In this document: positions 46,422 to 57,229 of the stretch, one piece after another | How positions within the stretch are numbered: position 1 is the stretch's first letter | How the letters are laid out: each line of letters starts with the position of its first letter | Origin: Lobulomyces angularis | Taxonomy: Eukaryota; Chytridiomycota; Chytridiomycetes; Lobulomycetales; Lobulomycetaceae | NCBI GenBank assembly: GCA_027604685.1 | Contig: JADHYX010000038.1 | Location: 1 to 64,000 of the forward strand | DNA length: 64,000 bases | Direction: 5' to 3' | The notes under the pieces: generated by a model | Told to the model about the DNA's origin: nothing | What the model saw: only the letters and a program-made list of their open reading frames with translations | Databases searched by the model: none | Made by a program: the position numbers and the translations under genes

Positions 46422-47932
46422 TTAAAAGTTAAACATATAATCAAAGTCTTTTAATAATTCACTCTCCAATTCATTTGCGACATTAGAGAGTTTCATTACT
46501 TCTGGTAACATTTCAAACTTTTTCTCACTCAGTTTAGGATCTGGAATTTCAATATTTGATTTAGAATTTTCATACGCACTAATGCTTTCCACTACCTTAG
46601 CACATTCCACTTCTTCCTTTTTCTGTTCTTTTTGAAACGGGAAAGAAGTAGCAAAGTTTTGATCTTCATTACTGCCTAAAATTGCGACTAGGCTTTCGCC
46701 GTTAGTCTCTGCTGCTTTTAACAACATCTTTCCTAATTCAATTTCCTTTCCATTCAAATTTTTTGAAGCGTTACTATCTGTATTAAAATTAATATTCAAA
46801 TCAAAATTTAAATCCAGTTGAGTATTAAGGTTCACATCTACTTCTTTCTTTTCAATGGAAATTGACTGCGCCATACGTTTCACTTCTTCGTTTGCACTGA
46901 TACTCTGAATAACTTTTACACCTATGTTGAAATCCTCAGCTTTATTACGAATGGACCCATCATATATTAAAATCTCCTTCTCAGCATTATTCTTTTCTTT
47001 ATTATCATCTCCACTGAATTGAAAAGCCTTATCCGAATCGTCTTTTTTTTTTTTTTCAGGATATCCAATAGCTTTTTTTATTGCAAACATTGTTTCTGAG
47101 AGGTTGTCAAAGTTGCTTTTTGATTCCTTTTTCCATGCAGCTAAATAATTTTTTAGTTCCTCTTTTTTCTCTTTCAACAAAGCCATTTCTTAAAAAAAGA
47201 AGTAATTTTTAAAAAGCGACTAATAATTTTTATAATTACCACTCTCAAATTTTAGTTTCTTTTCTTGTTGCTCTTTAAATAGTTTTAATATCATTAATAA
47301 TAGGTTTTAATTTTCGCACCTGCAGTCAAGTTGATACCAAAGGAATCTTTTGAAAGTAAAATGTTCTCACCTTTTAGTAGAGTATTATTTTTTATGGGGT
47401 ATTTTGTAGTATCAACAATATTATGTTTTTCGGTTTTCACCAAAACATTTAAGTTGCTTGTTTTTGAAGTATCGTCAAAATTATTTTTTGCTCTTTCACT
47501 TAACGGATCTGTTTTATTTTCCAAAATCTGGGATACTTTACTTGGACTACAAAGATTAACAGTATTTAATAGGTGTATCATAAAGGGAATTTACATGATA
47601 TTTTTACATTCATTCCAGTTAACTAAACTGGAATTTCTGGACAAAGTTGTCTCCTTATCAATTCCAATGCTTGAATTTTCATAAACTGGTCTACTATGCA
47701 AATAAAAATTACTTAAAAATATTTATAACATACTTTGATGAAGCACCATTCATAGCTGTGGCTAATTGAGATACTGACTGTTGTGAAAGCTGCTTCATTG
47801 AATTTCTAAACTAACGTTAATCACTCTAAAAATTTCGAGAAAAATAGCTTACTTGTCACAAAGGGAAGGGCAAATAGATGAACTTGAAAGTGAAGCCAGT
47901 TGGTAGTTAACTGGTTTTCTTTTGGATATCAT
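46422..47932 (-). CDS. Unknown coiled-coil protein
   Basis: About six exons from ATG 47932. The N-terminus is Ser-rich (NYQLASLSSSSICPSLC; QLSQQSVSQLATAMNGASS). A charged middle has PSKVSQILENKTDPLSERAK, then comes a coiled coil (EQQEKKLKFESEMALLKEKK). The C-terminal exon is Asn/Glu/Lys-rich with LNTQLDLNFDLNINFN and ends in LESELLKDFDYMFNF. No domain is recognised. The style, a short coiled coil amid disorder, fits cytoskeletal or chromosome-segregation proteins, but that is only a guess. Confidence 0.55.
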
Positions 47933-48722
47933 TTTGAAATTTGATGATGAAAATAGTGTCGGAGTTTAAAACAATTTCTATTCAATTTTGAAGTTTGACA
48001 AGAAATTTTTTGTTGCAACTGGACCTTGAATATTTGTATAGGTCTTTTAAATACAATTTTTTGATCAGTAAAAAACCTATTTCTTCTATGTAAATTATTT
48101 TAAAAAAAAGCGTAAATGTTTTAATTGCTTTTTATAACACCAGTACATCTTGAAGAGTCTTACGCTGTAATTTTAAACTTTTATTAAATTCAATTATCTT
48201 AATTTTAACAAAAATCTGTAAACTTCAGCTCCAAAATTAACGCACATCTTAATATGATAAATCAGTTATTATTCTATTTCCTTTTTTATTAATCTACTGC
48301 AATCATAATTCGTGAAGCATTTTACTTAAAATGTATCAAATTATTTCTTATTTATAAGTCAACATTGAAATGCAAATTAAGACGGCAATTCTGATTATAT
48401 TAAGAACAAAATGTAAACAAAAAAAAATTTTTAGATACTGCTATCATCAAAACTGCAAAAATTTTTTCTTGAGAGTCCTTTATTGCCAGTTTTAATTAAT
48501 CACATGCCACAACTTTATTGAGAATAAAAACAGTTTTTACTCTCTTTTCTACTCCATTACCAATACCTTAGATCTGTAGATCAGCAGGATTTTAAGAACA
48601 ATATTTTTTAAGCCACTTTTCTTTTTCTAGAATGTAAATATTTTGACTATCAGCTTGTATAAAAAGTAAAAAAAAAAAACAAATAAGAAAAGAAATATAA
48701 ATTTGATTTACGAGAATCAGAA
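47933..48722. other. Divergent intergenic region
   Basis: AT-rich spacer between the unknown coiled-coil gene (minus) and the acyl-CoA synthetase (plus). No gene or repeat recognised. Confidence 0.5.
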
Positions 48723-51334
48723 ATGATGTTGGCAGCTTTAATAGGTACAATTTAATTAATTAAATTTTTATTAAAATTTTTTTTCTAAGTTACCTTTTTG
48801 GCCATTGCAATTGTTATAGGAATTTTTTATTTAAAAAATGTTCAAAAGTTCATAGTTTCGGACGTACCAAAAAAATCACTGGAGTTGCAAGCAATCCTTT
48901 CTCCTACTAAGAACGATGGTATCACTAAAATTAATTCTTTTAATAATCCTATTATAACATCAGGTGAAAGTCACATTCTCAGAAATTCTAAGACACCTTT
49001 TGGAAAACCATTAGTACAGTCAATTGATGAAAACTCCAGAACCGTTTATGGTGAGAGTTTTTTGGACTAACTAATTAAAAACAAAAAAATAGACATGTTT
49101 CAAGCCGGCTTAAAGAGAAATCCAGAAGCAGATTATTTGGGAAAGAGAATTAACGATGGGCCATTTGTATTCGAATCATACAGAACTGTTGCAAAAAGAG
49201 TTATAAATTTTGGGTCTGGTGCAAAGGCACTATTCAATTTAGATACACAATCTAAATTTGGCATTTTTTTCAAAAATACACCAGGTGAGTTGAATTTTTG
49301 ATTAAGCGAAAAATAAAAAAATTTACAATTCTTTATAGAGTGGGCAATCATAGATCACAGTTGCAGCAGCTACAGTCTAGTGTCCGTTCCAATGTATGAA
49401 ACATACGATGAAGAGAGTTTGAAGTATATAGTCAACAACAGTTCAATTTCTGTAGTTGCTACAGCAGTAAGCGGCATAGATAAAGTGTTTGCCATAAAGA
49501 GTAACACAGAGGTCTTAAAGGTTGCTAAAACATTAGAAAAATATTTAATTTTAAATATATAAAAACAACACTAGTTCGTTGTCATAGTAGATCAAGATGA
49601 AATACCAGAAGCATTAAGTCAACGTGCAGATGAGCTAAATTTAAAGCTTTTTACATTAAAACAGGTTGAAAAATATGGTGAAAAAGATATCCTTCCAGTA
49701 GTACCACCGAAAGACAGTGATGTTTACACCGTAAACTTTAATAAAAGTTGAAAAAATTTTTCACAATTTTTTTGCTTCATAGATATGTTATACTTCAGGA
49801 ACTACTGGAGCTCCAAAAGGGGTAATGCAAACCCATAGATATTTTGCTGCTGCCGTTGCTGCAATTCTTGAGCTTATTCCAGCAGATAAAATTCCTTCTA
49901 GTAAAGACCGTCATATTTCCTATGTATTATTGATTTAATTTACGTTTTAATTTTTACCAATTTTATATCAATTAGCTTCCCTTAGCCCATGTGTTTGAGA
50001 GATCGATATCTTTAATGGCGACTTATTTTGGTTGTAAAATTGGATACTATCGGGGAGATATATTAAAGCTCTTTGATGATATTGAACAGTTAAAACCAAC
50101 TGTAAGAATTTATTGAATAAAATTGGCTTTTAAAATATTAAAAAAATAAAACAAAATAGATTTTTCCAAGTGTTCCTAGGCTATTATCAAGATTGTACGA
50201 TAAAATTGTGCTGAGTGTTTCTAATTCTAGCTTTATCAAAAAGCAAATTTTTAATTTTGCCTTTCAACAAAAATTGAAACTTTTAAGAAATGGCATTGTG
50301 ACCAAAAACTCAGTGTGGGATAAATTGGTGTTTGGAAAAATTCAGAAAAAATTAGGTGGTGAAGTTCGTTTTATGGTAACCATTAATTTACAATTATTAA
50401 AAAAAATCTCTTTATTTCATTTACAGATTACGGGAGCAGCACCTATCGCAGCAGATGTTATGGACTATTTGAGGGTTTTATTTGGTTGTAACATTCTCGA
50501 AGCTTATGGGCAAACGGAAGCGTTGGGATTTTATTCTAGTTGGGGAGATTACCAGTGGCCATATGGTAGTCATGTTGGTACTCCATTCTCCAGCAGTGAA
50601 GCTAAACTGATTGATGTACCATCGATGAATTACTATTCCACTGACAAACCAAATCCAAGGGGTGAAATTTTAATTAGAGGCAATGTTTGCATGAAAGGAT
50701 ATTTTAATGACTCCGAAAAAACCAGGGAAACACTAGACGCTGAAGGATGGGTTCACACGTATAAAATTGTTTTCTTTTTATTTGATAATTATATCCTTCA
50801 TTTTAGAGGGGACGTTGGTGAATTATTACCAAATCTTACTTTGAAGATTGTTGACAGAGTAAAGAACATTTTTAAACTTTCTCAAGGTGAGTACATCATA
50901 CCAGAAAAGATAGAAATGAAAATCAAATCACCTGAAATTTTACAATCTTTTGTGTATGGAAACTCATTGATGTCCCACTTAGTTGCCATCATTATACCAG
51001 ATTCTGAAACTATATTTTCATTGTAATTAGAAACGCATTTCTTTTTTTTATTATATTTCCTTTTTTACAATATAGCGCTAAAAAACATGGTATTGAATGT
51101 AGCAAACTTTCAGAACTTTGTCAAAGTGAACAACTAAAGAAAATAATATTGAATCAAATTAGCGTTGACGGTTTAAAGAACGGATTACATAAATTTGAAA
51201 TACCAAAAGCAATTTATTTACATAGTGAACAATTTTCGGTGGAAAACGGGCTCTTAACTCCGACTTTTAAGTTAAAAAGAAAAGTAGTTCAAGATAAATT
51301 TCAAAAAGAACTTGATATGCTTTACAGCGAGTAA
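48723..51334 (+). CDS. Long-chain fatty acid--CoA ligase (ACSL/Faa-like)
   Basis: About ten exons; exon 1 encodes only MMLAALI, and the second adds VTFLAIAIVIGIFYLK, together a membrane anchor. The AMP-binding P-loop reads CYTSGTTGAPKGVMQTH (near 49787-49838). ACSL blocks follow: YLPLAHVFERS, FPSVPRLLSRLYDK, ITGAAPIAADV, EAYGQTEA, the GWVHTGDVGE hinge and LVDRVKNIFKLSQGEYI-like IVDRVKNIFKLSQGEYI. The enzyme makes acyl-CoA from long-chain fatty acids, ATP and CoA, usually at ER, peroxisome or lipid droplet. It is a second acyl-CoA synthetase in this window beside the Fat1-like gene at 14469, from a different subfamily. A Fanzor-derived remnant begins 150 bp after its stop. Confidence 0.92.
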
Positions 51335-51483
51335 TATTTGCTGCCATTTTTTTTTATTGTTTTAAATTTACAGTTATCTTTATATCAACAAAATAGATTT
51401 TTATGAAATAATTAAGAATTTGTGTACTGTTAAAAAATTTTTGTTCTCTTGTGTTAAATCACTGAATTATTGTTGCAATAATT

Positions 51484-51991
51484 ACTGCTTGGCATTATCT
51501 TTTTAAACATAAAATAAGTAGTAATTAAAATAATAATAATCATTAATAAAAAAAAAATGAAAATTAAAAAATCTAAATATATTATAATTTTTTGTAGTAC
51601 TTCATAAACCAATTGTAAATTTTTACTATATATAAAAAGTATTTTTTATTTATAGTAATTTAAAAAATGGAAAAGCATTCATGCAACAAAACAAATTTAA
51701 TCAAGTTTTATTGGAACTGATTAAAGTTCATGGATCGCTTCGTTGCAAAAACGAAAACTGTAAGCGAATGGTGAATGAGGAATTAGTGGGAAGACTTTGG
51801 AATAGGGATGATGTTGCGTCAAATATGAAAACGTAGTAGAAAGTAATTTATTGAATGGAGTTAGAGCAGTTTATTTATGTAGATAGATGTTGTAAATTTT
51901 TCCTAAGTAGTTTTCCCTTTTTTTTTAATTGATGTTTGTTTTATTATTTTTTTAGATATTTAATGTTTAAAAGATGATGCTCACTCTCTAT
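51484..51991 (+). mobile_element. Internally deleted Fanzor-derived element (relic C)
   Basis: A 0.5-kb remnant. Its left end (51484-51510) contains TGCTTGG, CATTATC and TTTTTAAACAT, like the terminal repeat of relic B. Its right end (51963-51991) is a degenerate inverted copy starting ATGTTTAAAAGATGATGC. Between them a frame (about 51652-51836) encodes the Fanzor C-terminus only: KVHGSLRCKNENC, the second half of the zinc ribbon, then GRLWNRDDVASNMK, the RuvC-III block, and a stop. From stop to outer right end is about 155 bp, against 152 bp in relic B, with matching blocks. Everything N-terminal to the zinc ribbon is deleted, so it is non-autonomous or dead. Confidence 0.78.
51652..51836 (+). 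pseudogene. Fanzor C-terminal fragment (zinc ribbon half and RuvC-III)
   Basis: The frame ends at TAG 51834-51836. It holds C-x4-C (LRCKNENC) after V-H-G, and then W-N-R-D with D-V-A following, the third catalytic block of TnpB/Fanzor nucleases. No start or upstream domain belongs to it. Confidence 0.85.
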
Positions 51992-51999
51992 TACACAAA

Positions 52000-52974
52000 A
52001 TGAAAATTTTTGAAACCAATATTTTAACTTTTTTTTGTGAAATTGCAGTTTTAATGATGTCATTTAAATACCAGTTCGTCCACAGTTTTGATGGTTATGA
52101 TTCCAATCTATTGTTATTGCTACATGGATTGGGGGACGATTATCGAAATTTCTTAAACTTCGGAAAAAAGTTAAAGTTACCTCAAACAGCACTAGCTTCT
52201 CTTTCAGCACCATTGCAAGTTCCCTTTTTTGAAGGTTATGCATGGTACGACTCTTTTGATTTGAATACTGGTGAAAGTAACGCTCATTTTTTCAAAAAAA
52301 AAAAAAAAACTTCTTTTTCAAGTTTTGAAGTTAAGAACAAATGTTTTATTATATATTGTTTAAATTTATACATATTTTAAAGTTAAAATTTAATCTTTTT
52401 TTTTTTTTAAGTGAAAATACCTTCTGAAAACGAAGTAACAACTTTAAGAAAAAAGCTATTATCGTTCATAGAAAAGGAATTCTTAAATAATCCAACTAAA
52501 ACGAAAAATTTTAAACCTGAGATGATTTTTTTGCTTGGATTTGGACAAGGCGGGCAAGTTTTACTGGATTTCGGTTTAGCAATAACAAAAGAGTTAAAAT
52601 TAGGAGGAATAATAAATATTGGGGGATTTCGATGTAACATTCCAAGTTTTAACAGTAGCAACAGTATTTCCACACCAATTTTAACTACCTTAGGACTATT
52701 GGATCAAGAGATGTTGAACGAAAAGGAAAAAACTGTTAATAATTTCAAAAATGTTCAGGCTTTTAACAAGGAGAATTTCTTATTTTCACTAATATCTGAT
52801 AAAGGTTTAGAAATGCCCAAGTCAGAGGTATTTTGTTACATCTTTTTCAATATTAAACATAATTTTTAACTTTGTCAGCAAGAAATGCGAATAATTATGG
52901 AATTTCTTGGAAAACACTTGTTTATCAGAAATCTAAAGTTGGAATCAATGGCTGATTTGATTGAGATTAAGTGA
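52000..52974 (+). CDS. Phospholipase/carboxylesterase-fold protein lacking the catalytic serine
   Basis: Three exons; introns at about 52276-52410 and 52828-52878. The fold is of the acyl-protein thioesterase/lysophospholipase family: LLLLLHGLGDDYRNF, LSAPLQVPFFEGYAWYDSF and a nucleophile elbow. That elbow reads GFGQGG (52538-52555), where the family has GFSQGG, so the nucleophile Ser is Gly. The Asp region reads LGLLDQEML in place of the usual G-x-x-D-x-x-V, and the His region reads DKGLEMPKSEQEM in place of G-H-x-x-P. The triad is therefore probably lost and the protein may be a non-catalytic binder. Other fungi may share this subgroup. The start at 52000 lies 9 bp past the Fanzor remnant; a later ATG pair at 52054 is an equally good start. 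Confidence 0.7.
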
Positions 52975-53226
52975 ATGTTCCTTGTTTCAAGGATTGCCTG
53001 CTACTTTCGATTCCCTGATTGAAGAGGTTGAATGATACCTTAATAGACACTCCATAAGAAATTTGGAATTTGGTTTATAAATTTTTTTTTATTATATTTT
53101 TTTATTTCTATCAATGACACAATTAAATGAAGAATTAATATTATATTTTAACGTAATGAAAATAAATTAATGATGAAAACTTTTTTATTTTGTTAGATAA
53201 AAAATATTAGGAAAATTAGGAAAAAA

Positions 53227-53955
53227 TCATATCAAGTGCACTTTTTTGAAAACTTCCATTAAATTATTGCTTTTAAGTAAAATTATATGCCAGTCGATAA
53301 ATTCTTCTAAAGGTAAATATAATTTGTAATCTAAACAGCTCAAAAGTAGCCTTTCGCCGTTATTGATTTCTTGAATTGGAAGTCCACTAATTTTGGACCA
53401 TGCAGAGTTTTTTGCTGCTGGTTCAAGTATGATTTTTGAAGTAATAATTAAACTTGACAAAAACATTCTTCTACCGCAATGAAATATAAGGTTTGACTTT
53501 AATTCTTTAGAAATTAAATTATTTCGTTCCATAATCTTCATATTTATTAAATACTTTAGTGCTAGTTGTAAGGTAATTGCTTTGCTGTTGCTTTTTCTTA
53601 AAATTTCTTTTATAAAATATTTCAAATTTGTCAACTTTACTTTGGAAGAATTGCAATTATTTTGCTTTGATGAAGAATTTGGATATAGTATTAATATTAT
53701 GTTCACTGCCTGGTCTAAAAAAAAAAAATAAACTTCATTATATAATGTATTTTTGCCTATACCTAAAATCTTTTTTGCAAAAACTGCAGATTGTTCTTTA
53801 GAATAATTAGCAACAGTTGCTGAAGAATAAATAGCAGCTTGCATAGAGCAGTTTTGAAATAGATTGTTATGAAACATGCTATTTGATAGTTGATTATAGG
53901 CTGGTTTAGTTGCTGTCGGATTTTTACACGTCGTAAGCATTTTTTCGCTTAACAA
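53227..53955 (-). CDS. Pho85-type cyclin, paralogue of the gene at 59501
   Basis: Two exons from ATG 53955 joined at an intron 53715-53762 (48 nt), giving AKKILDQAVNIILILYP. The cyclin box contains LKYFIKEILRKSNS, LALKYLINMK, CGRRMFLSSLIITSKIILEP and AWSKISGLPIQEINNGERLLL. C-G-R-R-M-F-L followed by an N-x-A-W-S-K segment is typical of Pcl-like (Pho80-like) cyclins with kinase partner Pho85. The intron length is a multiple of three and stop-free, so an unspliced message would still be translated. About 225 aa when spliced. Confidence 0.85.
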   Translation of the reverse strand: MLSEKMLTTCKNPTATKPAYNQLSNSMFHNNLFQNCSMQAAIYSSATVANYSKEQSAVFAKKILGIGKNTLYNEVYFFFLDQAVNIILILYPNSSSKQNNCNSSKVKLTNLKYFIKEILRKSNSKAITLQLALKYLINMKIMERNNLISKELKSNLIFHCGRRMFLSSLIITSKIILEPAAKNSAWSKISGLPIQEINNGERLLLSCLDYKLYLPLEEFIDWHIILLKSNNLMEVFKKVHLI

Positions 53956-54176
53956 AAGATGAATTGTGGGTGTTATTTATAGGAAACATGAAGTAAAATT
54001 GTACTTCAATGTCTTGTCTAGGTCTTGTACATTTTGATGTGGCACAGCCAAAAACCTCAGTTCGTTTTTCAAAACTTGTATTGTATTTGTTTCAACCTAC
54101 TATCTACTCACTCTTTTTTTTCTACTTTTAATTTTCTACGCTTAATACTTCTTTAAAGTAATATTTTCTTTTCATC

Positions 54177-55364
54177 ATGGCTCCTAACAAGATTAAAGGT
54201 ATGTTTTTATAGTGAAAACTCTTCTAGGCTAAAATTCTTAGTTTCAACTCAGCAGCATTTATATAAAAGAAAAGTCGCCAATAAATCTGCTTTACGAATG
54301 CCACAGGAATATAGGTAAATGAACTTTTTAAATTTTGAATTTTTACTTTTTCTTTTTAAATTTACTTTTTACTGCATTTTTTATCTTTCATTTTTTCCTT
54401 TTGATTTTTTTTATTGGATATATACTTTATTAAAAAATATCAAAGAGTTTAGTTCTTCTTTTTGTTTTTCCCCCTAATGTTCAACTTCAAAATTGCTTCA
54501 TTTATTATTTTGTTTTATTTTTTATATTATTTTAGTGATTCTGACGAAGAAGATACTCAATTAACTCAACCATTAAATGATGACAAGGAACTTTCAAATT
54601 TGATTCAACTTTACGAAAATCACATGAAAAAAAAGATACAAAAAAAAAGAAAGTTGGAGCCTGATTTCAAAATAAAATTTGATAATTTTAATGATGATGT
54701 ATTCAAAAAAGAATTTTATTTTTTTGTCTGATTACCTTTCTTTTGCACTGTTTAGTTAAGCAAAGAAATTTTAAAAACAGAAAAGGAGCTGTAACCCATA
54801 ACATAAACTATCATTTTCCAATTTTTTTTTAAACATGTTTAGATTTTCCAATATTCATCAAATAAGAGAAAGAACCGAAAATTTTTTATTGGCCAAACAA
54901 AATTTAAAAGAAATAAAGAATTTCTATTTGGATAACAAATTAAAAATCCAAGAGAAGTTGTTTAAGGAACTTTTGCTAAAGAAAAAAAAAGAAGTGAAAT
55001 TTAGCTCCTGTGACTATGAAAAAAAATTAGATTTGAAGTGTGAAGAAAATGTCGAAATGTTTGCGAAGTTGGTTAAAAAACTTTTTAAAAATTTTTTAAC
55101 TGTCTTTTCTTTATTTTTTTTTTTTTATTGAAAGGAAATTTTTGGATTTAGGTAGTTAATTTACAAAATCTTTAAACTGTAATGAAAAAATAATAATTTT
55201 AGAAAATAAACTGGATATGGTCAAACTGGATGTACAGTCATACTTTGAGGTAAATATAAAACAAAAATTGTAGATGTAATTCTTTAATTATTATATTTAG
55301 AATGGGCCTATTAAGAAGTCACTTGAAAAATTAACTTTAACTTCAGGTTTGTTTTTTGATGATT
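54177..55364 (+). CDS. Small coiled-coil nuclear-type protein, unknown
   Basis: Multi-exon gene (at least seven exons) from ATG 54177. The short start MAPNKIK precedes KRKVANKSALRMPQEYSDSDEEDTQ, with an acidic S-D-S-D-E-E patch, then KKKIQKKRKLEP, a possible nuclear signal. A coiled coil follows (HQIRERTENFLLAKQNLKEI; KIQEKLFKELLLKKKK), and the tail is LDMVKLDVQSYFENG. Exons near 54765-54795 and 55135-55153 are inferred from frame continuity only. I do not recognise the family; kinetochore or chromatin subunits often look like this. Confidence 0.5.
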
Positions 55365-55561
55365 AAAAAAATCTTCTGTACTTTTCAGTGAAATTTTATT
55401 TTATTTTTTTAAATTTTCTTTCTTTAACATTCCTTTGCAGTTTAAATTTGTTTTTTTATCAAATCTGTTTTAATCTATTTTTAAATTTAGTGCATTTTTT
55501 TGATAAAAATATTTGTTCTTCATTAAATTTATTTAATGCACATTGTTATTAACTTGAACTA

Positions 55562-55592
<31 letters not shown>

Positions 55593-55608
55593 ACTAACGA
55601 TTCATTAT

Positions 55609-56448
55609 TTACCAAAATACATCTTTTGAGTTAATTTTAATTATAGGGACTTTTCTATACTTCAACTTTTCTCTATTTAAATTAAAAGTGTCAGTTTCAC
55701 TTGACAAAGGTTTTTGAAAGCCATTGGTATTTTCAAAGGAAGAGGATGGTAAGTAATTAATAATGGAAAATTTTCTTTTACTTAAGGCGGATTTGTTTAG
55801 ATTTGTTACCAGAAATCTTCCTTTTTTTTCTACCACAGTTTCTAATTGTTGCTGATCATTGGATACAGCTAGAGTTGCATCCGTTTTTCTACTAAACAAC
55901 CTCTGGGTAAAAGACTTGTTTGAGGTAACATCAGTTTGCTCGCTGATTGGTAAAACATCAACTTGTTCAGGTATAGTGGAAATTTCATTTTGATCAAGCA
56001 AGATGGAAGAATTATTAGAAGATGGTATACTATTATTTGGAGGTACAAAAATATCTGCATTTAAAATTGAGCCTAAAGAAGGCCGTCTTCTTCTAGGAGA
56101 TAATTGAGTGTCTGTGTTGGAAAAAGATAAATTGGAGGTTGTGTTGTAAAAATTTGAACTGGTGGAAGTTAATGCATTAGGATCAGAACATTCCGAAGTG
56201 AGGTCATCAACTAAATCTTCATTTTCTTCTTCCAAAACAACAATACCACATGCTTTTGCAAATTCATCACAAGTCATTGAACCAGCTGATCTTTTGAAGA
56301 CAGCATGAGTTGCTATTGGCATTTCACTCTCTTTTGTCATGTTTTCTTTAGCATCATTCATTGTTTCAACGTCACTTAAAATCGAATTTTTTGACTTTTT
56401 TTTTGAAGTATTAAAAAGAGTAAAGCCTTTAAAGTAATTAGATTTCAT
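55609..56448 (-). CDS. Ser/Thr-rich protein of unknown function
   Basis: A single-exon frame of 279 aa. It is rich in Ser, Asn and Thr with S/T-P and R-x-x-S sites (SPRRRRPSLGS). An N-terminal motif SAGSMTCDEFAKACG is followed by an acidic stretch. Near the C-terminus KKGRFLV resembles a short motif found in fungal phospho-regulated signalling proteins. No domain is recognised. Transcribed convergently with the coiled-coil gene at 54177. Confidence 0.6.
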   Translation of the reverse strand: MKSNYFKGFTLFNTSKKKSKNSILSDVETMNDAKENMTKESEMPIATHAVFKRSAGSMTCDEFAKACGIVVLEEENEDLVDDLTSECSDPNALTSTSSNFYNTTSNLSFSNTDTQLSPRRRRPSLGSILNADIFVPPNNSIPSSNNSSILLDQNEISTIPEQVDVLPISEQTDVTSNKSFTQRLFSRKTDATLAVSNDQQQLETVVEKKGRFLVTNLNKSALSKRKFSIINYLPSSSFENTNGFQKPLSSETDTFNLNREKLKYRKVPIIKINSKDVFW

Positions 56449-57077
56449 TTTGTAGTTATTCTTTTTTTTTTCTTTGGTATATTTTTATTATTTGTAAAAA
56501 TATTTTTTTTTTTTTGAAGTTTATTTTTTTACAGGGATTTGTTTTTTCAGAATTTAAACAAGTAATGCTTTAATTTTCTAATAAAACAAATTCTTAATTG
56601 GAAGTAAAATTATTTTTTATTGCAAATATAAGATAGATAAATGCGAGGTTGTGAAAGTGAAACACTGAATTGAAGGAAATGTGTGGACCTATTCTAAAAT
56701 CTTATTTTTAAAACAGTGAATCAGTAATTTAATTTAAAAAACCTTGAAAAGAATGCAGTTTAAAATGAAGTTGCAGGTGTTTGCAATGCTATATGACTTT
56801 TGCATTCATTTTACATAAAGGCTGGTTTATTTCTGACTTGTAATGGTAATGGTGTGTATTGATGAGAATAAATACGCAATATTTTCAAATAAGTAAAATA
56901 ACAACAATCCCAATAAGCAAAAATGCTAGTTTGCAAAGTTGCCAGTACAGTGCTACTATGCAACAATCTCAAAATCTTGTGACTTGACTGGTGACTAATC
57001 ATTAATTGTGACGTAAAGCTGCAATTTTTCACTGAAGCCTAAAAATTTGAACCCCAATTCTTCAGTAATTCCTGCAC
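56449..57077. other. Intergenic, left flank of Fanzor element B
   Basis: AT-rich sequence up to the terminal repeat at 57078. Short frames only; no supported gene. Confidence 0.5.
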
Positions 57078-57110
57078 ATCATAGTGCTTGGGCATTATCT
57101 TTTTGAACAT
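57078..57110 (+). repeat. Left terminal inverted repeat of Fanzor element B
   Basis: 33 bp, pairs in inverted orientation with 58892-58924 with one mismatch. A shorter, degenerate form bounds relic C at 51484 and 51991. Confidence 0.93.
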
Positions 57111-57229
57111 TAATATTCAAAAAAATAACAAACACCAACATATTTTTAAATATAAACATAGTGAAAACTCTGTTGAAAAAACTATCTATATTATAAACAA
57201 AGATATTTTGGTCTACAACCATCTATTAT

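Noticed and set aside
55560..55592. Short TAAA repeat followed by an A-run
   Set aside because: Simple-sequence tract of a kind common throughout this AT-rich genome; not informative.
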